Shown: positions 20,086 to 29,600 of the stretch, piece after piece
Position numbering within the stretch: position 1 is the stretch's first letter
Layout: every line of letters begins with the position of its first letter
DNA from: Mariniblastus sp.
Lineage (GTDB): Bacteria; Planctomycetota; Planctomycetia; Pirellulales; Pirellulaceae
Length of the DNA: 60,866 bases
Reading direction: 5' to 3'
NCBI GenBank assembly: GCA_023300235.1
Contig: JALZWN010000007.1
Location: forward strand, 1-60,866
Made by a program: the position numbers and the translations under genes
Notes under the pieces: generated by a model
What the model was told of the DNA's origin: nothing
Database searches by the model: none
Seen by the model: only the letters and a program-made list of their open reading frames with translations

Positions 20086-21975
20086 ATGCAATTCTTCAAA
20101 CACCTGAATCCTTCTCGCTTCTTTCAGCCTTGCCGCAAACCATTGCGTGCATCCCAATCAAAAAACAGCCAAAGCTATGAAGCTCTCGAGGGCCGCCGAG
20201 TGTTGGCGTCGATCTTCCTTAACCCAACTTCGGGCGAGCTTTTCATCTCCGGTGGCACGGGCAACGATGTGGGTACATTGGTTGCATCGGGAGATCAAGT
20301 TGAAGCCAGCATTACAGGTGCGGCGAGCCAGGTCTTTAACGCCAGCGACATCACTCAAGCATTTTTCATCGGCGACGCGGGCAATGATACGTTCACAAAC
20401 GAAACGAACATCGTTTCATCTTTCTTCGGCGGCAGTGGCAACGACACCCTGACTGGCGGAACCAATAACGACAACATCAACGGGGGCAGCGGAACAGATA
20501 CGATCCGTGGCAACGGCGGCAACGACCGACTCGTCGGTGGTTTCGGTGACGACAACATCTTCGGCGGCGACGGCGATGACACGATCTTCGGATCGGCCGA
20601 CCAGAACACGATCCATGGCGACGCTGGGAATGACATCATCTTTGGTGGCGACGACATTGACAGAATCTTTGGCGGTGACGACATTGACCAAATCTTCGGC
20701 TTGGCCGGTGATGACTTTCTTGATGCCGGTGACGGTGGTGTCGCGGGAACAACTGGTATCGACCAAGCGGATTTGATCTTGGGCCTTGATGGCAACGATA
20801 CGATTGTTGCTGGCAATGGCTTGAACGTGCTGTGGGGCGGAGCAGGCAACGACATCATCACCGGTGGTGGTGATGCAGAAAATCGATTGCACGGCCAAAC
20901 AGGCAACGACACGCTCACCGGCGGCGATCGCAGCGATTTCATCCGTGGTCTCGAAGGCGAGAACACAATCGCTGGCGGAGCTGGCAGTGATTTCATCATC
21001 GCTGGACAAGGCGACGAAGACTTCGATGGCGGAGCTGGCAACGATACGATTCGTTTTACCGGCAACTACGCTAGCTACCGTATCAATGAAAACACAACCG
21101 ATGTCCTAACCGTACGTGACTTGCGAGATGCAGACCCACAGGGAGACAACGACACGGCCAACGTTGAACGATTTGAGTTTGCTGACGAAAGCAGAGACGC
21201 CGCGATATCGTCGCTGTTCGAATTAGTGGTGCGTCCGATCGTGGTCTCTAACAACGACGGCAGCGACACCGCTACTTACTTTGGCGACGCCGTTACGCAG
21301 CTGGAAATTGAAAACCTGATCGATGACATTTTTGCTCAAGCCAACGTAGACATTATCTGGGAAAACGTCGTTTCTTACGACAACAGCTTCGCCAACAACG
21401 GTAACGATGGCACGCGACCGTTCTCAGATTTGAATACGATTGTTGACGATGGTGATGACGACGGAGTCGGAAGCCCCAACTCGAACGTGATCGATGCGTA
21501 CTTTGTTCAACGGTCAGCAGGTTTTGGTAACGTCACCGACAATACTGCAAACGGCCTTGCATTTGTCAATGCAAGCGGCACCACGATTCACGTCGGTGAC
21601 AATTTGCTGCGCTTCCAAAATGGCTTAGATGTCATCGCGGGGGTCGTCGCCCATGAACTTGGCCACAACCTTGGCTTAAATCATGTTGAAGCAGCATCGA
21701 ACTTGCTTAACAGCGGTTCCACGATCGCCTCCAATGGCAACAACTTTATTACGACCCGCCAAATCTCTACGATCCACAACAGCTCAATAACGGTTGGGAT
21801 TGGTGGCGCTGCAGGATCGGCGACGTTGGTTCGCGATGCTAACACCGCGACAGCTGGTTTGATCGCGACCGTCGGAGCAGACGGTTCGGTCTACATCGAC
21901 GAATTCCATGATCACGGAAACGGCAGTCACAATCACACCCACGACGACAACTGTACTTGCCCAAATTGCTGCTAA
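20086..21975 (+). CDS. RTX (hemolysin-type Ca-binding) repeat protein with zincin metallopeptidase domain and His/Cys-rich C-terminus
   Basis: N-terminal YEALEGRRVLAS (LEPR-XLL-like), many GGxGxDxxx nonapeptides, HELGHNLGLNH (HExxHxxGxxH), C-term HDHGNGSHNHTHDDNCTCPNCC. Confidence 0.9.
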   Translation: MQFFKHLNPSRFFQPCRKPLRASQSKNSQSYEALEGRRVLASIFLNPTSGELFISGGTGNDVGTLVASGDQVEASITGAASQVFNASDITQAFFIGDAGNDTFTNETNIVSSFFGGSGNDTLTGGTNNDNINGGSGTDTIRGNGGNDRLVGGFGDDNIFGGDGDDTIFGSADQNTIHGDAGNDIIFGGDDIDRIFGGDDIDQIFGLAGDDFLDAGDGGVAGTTGIDQADLILGLDGNDTIVAGNGLNVLWGGAGNDIITGGGDAENRLHGQTGNDTLTGGDRSDFIRGLEGENTIAGGAGSDFIIAGQGDEDFDGGAGNDTIRFTGNYASYRINENTTDVLTVRDLRDADPQGDNDTANVERFEFADESRDAAISSLFELVVRPIVVSNNDGSDTATYFGDAVTQLEIENLIDDIFAQANVDIIWENVVSYDNSFANNGNDGTRPFSDLNTIVDDGDDDGVGSPNSNVIDAYFVQRSAGFGNVTDNTANGLAFVNASGTTIHVGDNLLRFQNGLDVIAGVVAHELGHNLGLNHVEAASNLLNSGSTIASNGNNFITTRQISTIHNSSITVGIGGAAGSATLVRDANTATAGLIATVGADGSVYIDEFHDHGNGSHNHTHDDNCTCPNCC

Positions 21976-22367
21976 CGACGGCAACCGGCCGCCAGCGACA
22001 CTGACGTTGCTGGCACCCTCGGTAAATCATAGAAATCACGTTCTAGTCGGCCAAAACTGGCACCGCACACGGCAGCCCCCCGAAACAAAAATTGGCTTCC
22101 ATTCTTAGGTAAGGTTTCCGTACGTCCTACGTCGTACCATTGCTGGAATCGCATTTACCAACGCCACACCGGTGCGCAAATCCGACCACAAACAATCGCT
22201 AAACTCTCCAATCACTCGTTGGGGCTGGTCGAGTTGAACGTTTCATGATCGCAGTAGTGCCCCGCAACCTTAAGTTTCCGCGCGATTTTGATGGGCCTAC
22301 CGTTAACTCGTCGCCTAACGCTTCGGTAAAACCGCTCAGCATGATACCTTATGCCAATAAAGACTGC

Positions 22368-22434
22368 CTAAGAGCTTATCTCACAACCTTTTTGAACGAC
22401 GCATTTTTCTGCTTTGTCGCGAAGTGTTGCGACA
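22368..22434 (+). repeat. Dispersed repeat family A, copy 2
   Basis: ctaagagcttatctcacaacctttttgaacgacgcatttttctgctttgtcgcgaag. Confidence 0.85.
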
Positions 22435-22479
22435 AGTTCTAAGCACCCCCGTTTTTCCTTTTGAAATCCAAGGCTAATC

Positions 22480-24654
22480 GTGACCTCTTCCTCGACCATG
22501 CAAACCGTTTCCTGCTCCGGACGCACCGCTTCTCTGATCACCCGGACTCCGTTACTAGACTCTGGTGACGTCGAAACAAAACGACAAGAAATCCTCGACT
22601 ACTTTCACAACTCATTCACGCTTTACGAGAGTCTATTTGACTGCTTGGCGTCCGATGAAGCGTTCTACAAACGAGCCAACCGTTTGCGTCAACCATTGAT
22701 CTTTTACTACGGTCATACATCGGTTTTTTACCTGAACAAACTAAACGTCGCGAACCTGATCAACCAACGCGTCGACGAAAAAATCGAGTCGATGCTGGCC
22801 GTGGGTGTCGACGAAATGTCCTGGGATGACCTCAACGACAACCACTACGATTGGCCCACCCCAGCCGAAGTCAAAGCCCACCGCGATGCGACTCGGCAAA
22901 TCGTCGACAAGTTCATCCGCGAATGTGATTTCTCAATGCCGATTCAATGGGATAGTCCCATGTGGATCATTTTGATGGGCATCGAGCACGAGCGAATCCA
23001 CCTTGAAACGTCTTCGATTTTGATTCGCGAATTACCGCTGAACATGGTCAAGCATCATCCGGTGTGGAGCAAAATCTGTACTGAATCCGGAGCCGCACCG
23101 AAAAACGAACTGTTGCCCTTCGCAGGCGGGCCCGTCGAATTGGGCAAGTCCCGCACCAACCAGGTCTACGGCTGGGACAACGAGTACGGCTACCACCAAG
23201 AAGAAGTGGCCGATTTCAAAGCATCAAAGTACCTAGTTTCGAACGACGAGTTTTTAGAATTCATCAAAGCCGGCGGTTACCAAACCGAAAAGTATTGGAC
23301 CGAAGAGGGCTGGAACTGGATCGCTTTCAGCGGAGCCGAATACCCGGTCTATTGGGTCGAGCAAGACAATCAAAGCTATCAGTTGCGATTGATGACCGAA
23401 GTCATTGACCTGCCCATGAACTGGCCGGCGGAAATCAACTACTTAGAAGCGAAGGCATTTTGCAATTGGAAATCGGAGACCACTGGCACGCATGTTCGCA
23501 TGCCGACCGAAGCCGAATGGCATCGCATGCGTGAGCCGTTAGCCACCGATCAACCTTATTGGAAGTCCGCCCCCGGTAACATCAACCTCGAATGCTCGAT
23601 GTCGCCCTGCCCCGTCGATCGACACGAATTCGAAGGCGGCCTGTTCGATTTGATCGGCAACGTGTGGCAGTGGACCGAGACGCCGATCGACGGCTTCAAC
23701 GGCTTTGAAATCCACCCGACTTACGATGATTTCTCGACGCCAACCTTTGACGGAAAACACAACCTGTTCAAAGGCGGCTGCTGGATATCGACCGGAAATT
23801 ACGCGATCAAAGATTCTCGCTACGCTTTCCGTCGCCATTTCTTCCAGTACTCGGGCCTGCGGTACATTGTTGCCGCCCCCCTGCCGCAACCAGAAGTCAA
23901 CTTGTACGAAACCGATCAAATGGTTTCGCGGTACATCGACTTCCACTACGGCCTGCCGGTAAATTCGTCGATGGTGAAAGAGAACTTTGCGGTCGCCTGC
24001 ATTGACACTATCCAGCCTCACCTAAAAGGACGTGCCACAGGCAAGGCCTTGGACATCGGTTGTGGCGCGGCTCGGTCTTCTTACGAGTTGGCCAAAGTGT
24101 TTGATTCTGTTCAGGCGTTAGATTTATCCGTTCGAGCCATCGAGGCCCCGGCCAATTTACAAGCCACAGGACGGCAGCGTTACATTTGCCAAGACGAAGG
24201 CGAACTGAAATTATTCAGAGAAGTTCTGCTTTCGAACTTTGAGGGCTACGAGGAAGTGAAAAACAAAATTGCTTTCATGCAAGGTGATGCTTGCAACTTG
24301 GTTCCCAAGTACGACGGCTACGATTTAGTCTTCGCTGGCAACCTCTTGGACCGCTTGTACGACCCGCAACGATTCCTCGAAGAGATTCAGGCTCGGATCA
24401 ATTCCGGCGGATTACTAGTGCTGGCTTCGCCGTACACATGGAGCGAAGACCACACGCCACGTGATAAATGGCTAGGCGGCTTCAAAGCTGGCACCGGCGA
24501 AAGCTTTACTACGCTCGACGGAATTCGCACGATCATGGAGCCGGACTTTAAAATGATCGGCGATGCAGTCGATATTCCGTTCTTAATGCGAGAGACCTCG
24601 CGGAAGTTCCAACACGGCGTCTCCGAGCTTACCGTTTGGGAAAAACTCAGCTAA
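22480..24654 (+). CDS. ovoA: OvoA: 5-histidylcysteine sulfoxide synthase / 4-mercaptohistidine N1-methyltransferase
   Basis: DinB-like LRQPLIFYYGHTSVFYLNKL, MGIEHERIHLETSS metal-binding motif, FGE-like module (GGPVELGKSR ... GGCWISTGNYA), C-terminal methyltransferase (ALDIGCGAARSSYELA ... GGLLVLASPYTWSEDHTPRDKWLGGF). Confidence 0.93.
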   Translation: MTSSSTMQTVSCSGRTASLITRTPLLDSGDVETKRQEILDYFHNSFTLYESLFDCLASDEAFYKRANRLRQPLIFYYGHTSVFYLNKLNVANLINQRVDEKIESMLAVGVDEMSWDDLNDNHYDWPTPAEVKAHRDATRQIVDKFIRECDFSMPIQWDSPMWIILMGIEHERIHLETSSILIRELPLNMVKHHPVWSKICTESGAAPKNELLPFAGGPVELGKSRTNQVYGWDNEYGYHQEEVADFKASKYLVSNDEFLEFIKAGGYQTEKYWTEEGWNWIAFSGAEYPVYWVEQDNQSYQLRLMTEVIDLPMNWPAEINYLEAKAFCNWKSETTGTHVRMPTEAEWHRMREPLATDQPYWKSAPGNINLECSMSPCPVDRHEFEGGLFDLIGNVWQWTETPIDGFNGFEIHPTYDDFSTPTFDGKHNLFKGGCWISTGNYAIKDSRYAFRRHFFQYSGLRYIVAAPLPQPEVNLYETDQMVSRYIDFHYGLPVNSSMVKENFAVACIDTIQPHLKGRATGKALDIGCGAARSSYELAKVFDSVQALDLSVRAIEAPANLQATGRQRYICQDEGELKLFREVLLSNFEGYEEVKNKIAFMQGDACNLVPKYDGYDLVFAGNLLDRLYDPQRFLEEIQARINSGGLLVLASPYTWSEDHTPRDKWLGGFKAGTGESFTTLDGIRTIMEPDFKMIGDAVDIPFLMRETSRKFQHGVSELTVWEKLS

Positions 24655-24797
24655 CGTTCCGCAGGCAAAAGTATAATGGTCAAGGCTACGAGTCCTGAAG
24701 CTCAGGACCACCTGAAGGACTCGTAGTTGGGATGACGACAAGACCTTACAATCTCTATTTTTTCTTCCATGCTTTTGGGGCAGTGGAAAACTTCTCG

Positions 24798-24867
24798 ACC
24801 ACGGATGAACACAGATAGACGCGGATGTCCGATTGACAATCCGTGTTTATTCGCGTCCATCGGTGGT
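24798..24867. repeat. Imperfect ~28-bp inverted repeat of the CCACGGATGAACAC...GGTGG type
   Basis: accacggatgaacacagatagacgcggatg / atccgtgtttattcgcgtccatcggtggt. Confidence 0.85.
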
Positions 24868-24906
24868 TGATTTCCTGATGCTCGGACACAACATCCCCTT
24901 TTTAAA

Positions 24907-26091
24907 ATGCCAGATCGCTCCTCGCCAACCAACGTCCGATTGCTATCGGAGCTATACGCCGTCGACGCCGCCGACAGTGTGCTGTTGACCGAATACCCGT
25001 CGTCCAACAGCAGCGAAACCCGCTTTCAAAACGATCGCGAATTTCAAATCCACGATCCGTTCCCGCCACCAAGACGCGAACTGCTCAAGTACCTCGGCCC
25101 TCACCACCTAATGTGCGGCTGGGGAAACTCGCTGCCAGTCACGTCAGAGATTGCGCCGCAGCCAATTCTGTTGGATCATTGGCGACAAACCTTTGGCGCG
25201 GCAGGCGTCCCGACTTGGCAATCGCTTGAAGCAACCTGCGATACGTCAACCACCACTGCCTGCGTAACGCTGTTTCCGCACCAGTCGCTGACACCCGACC
25301 AACAAGTCATCGCCCCAGCGGTATACTACGACTTACATTCCAAGCAGGCGATCGAAAAAATCGATTGCCCGCAAGCAGCTGTTTTGGACAAAGCCAGTTA
25401 CCCTTGCATTGCAAAGCTGACTCATGGTTACGCCGGGCTCGGCAACTTCTTCTTAAACAACGCCGACGACGAAGCGGCGATGCAGGCAGCGCAAAAAAAA
25501 CACTGGCCAGCCGCGTCCATCGTGATCAATTCAATCATCCCCGATATCACCGGGGACTACGGCATCCAGTTTTATCTACACCGCGACGGTTCCACCGTGT
25601 GGCTAGGACTCACCGAACAACACTTCAACGAAAACGATCGCTGGTGCGGCGGCAGCTACGATGCGCAGCAGCAACAAGACCTATTCGAACCCATGATGCC
25701 CTTTGTCCGAGCAATCGCTGACTACCTGCACGCCAATCAATACTTTGGCGTGGTTGGATTCGATGTTTTGAAAACGGGCAGCGGCGAATTCTTTTTGGTC
25801 GACTTGAACCCCAGACTCACCGGCATCACGCCGTTCTTGATGGCTTCACGAATTTTTAATTCAGAGCTTGGCCACCCCACTGGCGTTTACCAAGCCAGCT
25901 GCAAATTCGACGGCGGGCTGGAACAGCTGATCAACACGGCGAACGCTGCTTCGGACTGCAAAGTATTAGTGCTGAGCGCCTTCGAAGAAACCGTCGCCGG
26001 CAAGCCAACGACCACCTGCCACCTATCGGCGTCCGGAAAGAATCAGAGCGATTGCCTTACGACGCTCAACCGAATCACGGTTTCTAGTTAG
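24907..26091 (+). CDS. ATP-grasp domain protein (carboxylate-amine/thiol ligase-like)
   Basis: YPCIAKLTHGYAGLGNFFL, ITGDYGIQFYLHRDGSTVWLGLTEQ, FGVVGFDVLKTGSGEFFLVDLNPRLTG. Confidence 0.8.
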   Translation: MPDRSSPTNVRLLSELYAVDAADSVLLTEYPSSNSSETRFQNDREFQIHDPFPPPRRELLKYLGPHHLMCGWGNSLPVTSEIAPQPILLDHWRQTFGAAGVPTWQSLEATCDTSTTTACVTLFPHQSLTPDQQVIAPAVYYDLHSKQAIEKIDCPQAAVLDKASYPCIAKLTHGYAGLGNFFLNNADDEAAMQAAQKKHWPAASIVINSIIPDITGDYGIQFYLHRDGSTVWLGLTEQHFNENDRWCGGSYDAQQQQDLFEPMMPFVRAIADYLHANQYFGVVGFDVLKTGSGEFFLVDLNPRLTGITPFLMASRIFNSELGHPTGVYQASCKFDGGLEQLINTANAASDCKVLVLSAFEETVAGKPTTTCHLSASGKNQSDCLTTLNRITVSS

Positions 26092-26328
26092 CCGCGTTGG
26101 CGATGACGCTTCGGACAGATCCATCTGGGTTGATTGTGGGTTATTTAATCAGCAGACATTTGGTCCCCATGTAACTTCACCGAATGAGGGAGCCTTGTTT
26201 ACGCGACCAGAAAGAGACTAATTCGCGAAGGTTCTTCCGGTAATTTAGTGGGCGGGTATGAGCTGACAGCATTTAGACAGCCTGCCTCAATGCTAGGGTG
26301 GGTGCCATGTTTACGCGGTTCAAAATGG

Positions 26329-26455
26329 CCTGACTCTACAAGGCCCCGCAAAAACATGCTCACGAGACTTCTCCAAGAGCACATCGCACGCGTAAGCATG
26401 CCGGCTATCGGGAGACACCCTTGCCCTCAAAGCCATGAAGCATGGCACCCAACAC
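26329..26455 (+). repeat. Dispersed repeat family B, copy 1 (~125 bp)
   Basis: cctgactctacaaggccccgcaaaaacatgctcacgagacttctccaagagcacatcgcacgcgtaagcatgccggc...gcatggcaccca. Confidence 0.92.
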
Positions 26456-26550
26456 ATGACAAAACGTTTCGCACAACTATCTGAGCCACAATAAACCCAG
26501 ATGGCCCCTGAAAAAGCACTCGAAACAACGGGGCTACCATTCAACAAAAA

Positions 26551-26574
26551 AACCGAACTCAGACGAGCTCGGTT
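26551..26574 (-). terminator. Rho-independent terminator of secA
   Basis: On minus strand AACCGAGCTC-GTCT-GAGTTCGGTT (one G-T wobble) followed by TTTTTTTGTT; 29 bp past secA stop. Confidence 0.75.
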
Positions 26575-26602
26575 CAAGTGTTCAAATTCTTCGATCAGCC
26601 GT

Positions 26603-29600
26603 TTACTGATTTCGCAAACAACACGCTTTGTATTTCTTACCGCTGCCGCACGAACAAGGATCGTTGCGACCGATCTTCTTTTCACGATTTCGAATCGTTT
26701 CAACACGTCGCTTTTTACCAGCACGATCCGCAGCGTCCTGACGAGATTCGTCTTGAGACTGCTCGCCACCGCCACCTTGCTGTTGCTCTTGAGGTGGAAC
26801 GGTAACCTGAGCGTGATCCTCATGAATCGCGGTTGTTTCAGTCAGCGTGTGACTTACAAACGACTCATTCAATTGCTCCATGCGGAACACCAAGTCCGTG
26901 ACACGTTCACCGATTGTAGTCCACAGGCCATCGAACATACGCATGCCTTCGCGTTTGTATTCGACCTTCGGATCCAATTGAGCCATTCCGCGTTGACCAA
27001 CTGCTGAACGCAAATAATCCATCGCCAGCAAGTGATCTTTCCACGCCGAATCAACGATCTCCAGCAACACCAATCGCTCCATACGACGGAACTCAGGATG
27101 ATAATGATTCTCAACCACTGCCTCGAGTGCCGGTTCCAACTCATCGCGATCGAGCATTTCGACTTTATCCAACACCAAGTCATACTCTAACTTGGATTTG
27201 AACCAATCACCCAACTCACTGACTTGACCATTAGCATTCACCAACGGCAGCAAGCCTTTTTCGTCGAAAGCCGCCAACTTCGTTCGCAACTCTTCCAACG
27301 CAACATTCGCCGCGCCTTGATTGTCGCGGCTCTTGGCCATCAACAAATCGCGGATGTCTTCGCGTTGCTTGTTACGGAAATCTTCAACACCGATTTCGGT
27401 CTTGAAACGGCGACTAGCCCATTGGCTCAAACCTTCTCGGTTGATGGTCCCTTGCGCACCACCCGCGCCTGCCCCGACGAACTGGTAGAAACCAGCCATC
27501 ACTGGGTAGATCGCTTCGCGTTGTACGTAGGCGTCGATCGCAAACTTTTCGACGATATCACCTGCTTGAGCAACTGATTTTTCTTTGAATCCTTCCGGCT
27601 CGATTTCCAGCCCAAACTTCGCTGCCACCCAAGCCGAAACGGTTCGGATGCTGTAATCGTCGGCCAACATCACGTCGGCTCCCTCGATCGTCACCTTCTG
27701 GATCGCTTGACGAGCCTTATTAACCAACAGTTCATCGACTCGATCACGACCGGATTGCTTAAGGTCCTTTTCGCGAACACCGATGTTGTATCGGCTATTG
27801 GCGAAGTGGGCCAACGACTCCCAGTTCCACTCGGACTCTTCTTCGGTCGCCGGCAAGCACTCTTCAATCTGCTGCAAGATATCAAACTCCGCCTGGCGTT
27901 CGGCTTCATCCAAACAAACTGCCACGGCTTCCTCGGGCCCCAACTTCCGGAACAGCTTGGAATCCATGGTGATCCCCAACTGATTACCGGCATGCGAGGC
28001 AAAGGTTTCGCAACCAAAGTTGTCGTCCATGAACGTCGATACGTTCGATTCGATTTGGTCACGGACCATATCTTGAACGATCTCGCGGCAACTCTGCCCG
28101 TCCAAGATTCGCTGGCGGAATCGATAGATCCGCTTACGCTGCTCATCCATCACTTCGTCGTACTCGAGCAATGACTTGCGAATCTCAAAGTTGTATTCTT
28201 CACGTTTCTTTTGAGCCGCACCGATACGGCGAGACACCATCTTGCTCTCGATCGGCACGTCGTCTTTGAAACCACCCATTTCAAGCATTCGCTTAACAAC
28301 CGGACCGGCGAAAATCCGCATCAAGTCATCGTCCAAGCTCAAGAAGAACCGGCTACTACCTGGGTCACCTTGGCGACCACAACGGCCGCGAAGCTGAAGG
28401 TCAATACGGCGAGCATCGTGGCGTTCGGTGCCGATCACGTGCAAGCCCCCCATCTTTTTCACATCAACGCCCATCTCGGACATCCCGTGCTCTTTATCAA
28501 TCGACTCGACCAACGTATCCCATTCCTTCGTCGGCACGTCCAAACGAGTCGGATAAGTATCTTGCAAACGAGCCCACGCCATCGTCTCGGGGTTACCGCC
28601 CATGATAATGTCGGTACCACGTCCGGCCATGTTCGTCGCGATCGTGACCGCACCAAAACGACCGGCTTGCGAAACGATGTCCGCTTCACGCTTGTGATTC
28701 TTGGCATTCAATACCTCGTGCTTGACGCCGCGTTTATCAAGTAACCGCGACAGCCGCTCACTCTTTTCGATCGAAACCGTACCCACCAAAATCGGGCGGC
28801 CGCGATACTGCACCTTGGAAACTTTATCGCGTGAGAACGAATGCTTTTCGCCATCGTCTTTATCGGTGATCACCACGGCCGAATCATCAACGCTCTCGAC
28901 AGTACCAACACAGAAATCGGTATTCTTCAAAAACACCATGTCCCAGCGGTTGTAGCTTTCAACTTCGTCCGCGATCGCTTGCCATTTGAATTCTTCGTTA
29001 CTGTAGATCACGTCCGGATAGGCAATCCGCTGGAGCTCTCGGTTGGTCGGAATCTCAACCACGTCCAATTCGTAAATTTTGTAGAATTCTTCTGCTTCGG
29101 TCATCGCGGTACCAGTCATCCCGCAAATCTTTTCGTACAGCTTGAAGTAGTTCTGCAACGTCACCGTCGCCAACGTCTGCGTCTCTTCCTTGATCTTCAC
29201 GCCTTCTTTGGCTTCGACCGCTTGATGCAAGCCATCGCTCCACTGTCGGCCTTCCATCAGACGACCGGTGAATTCGTCAACGATCACGATCTGACCGTCT
29301 TTAACTACGTAGTTCACGTCTTTTTTGTACAAACCATGAGCCTTGAGCGAACTATCGATCAAGTGCGGCCAATCCATGTTACCAGCGGTGTAGAAGCTCT
29401 CGACGCCGGCTAGTTTTTCAGCAAAGCGAACCCCTTCGTCGGTCAGCGTCGCGGTGTGATCTTTTTCGTTGACCTGGTAGTGAACTTCTTTTTGAAGCTG
29501 AGTCGCGATGCGGTTGGCTTCGACGTAGCGGCCCGGGTTATTGTGAGCCGGGCCAGAAATAATCAACGGCGTACGGGCTTCGTCGATCAGGATATTGTCA

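Noticed and set aside
20355-21065. 236-aa minus-strand ORF rich in SLPAPP repeats
   Set aside because: Antisense image of the Gly/Asp RTX repeats; low-complexity artefact.
22480-24654. OvoA FGE-like domain as the formylglycine-generating enzyme for the sulfatase at 46.8 kb
   Set aside because: The FGE-like fold is accompanied by the DinB-like and methyltransferase modules diagnostic of OvoA; it is not a sulfatase-maturing enzyme.
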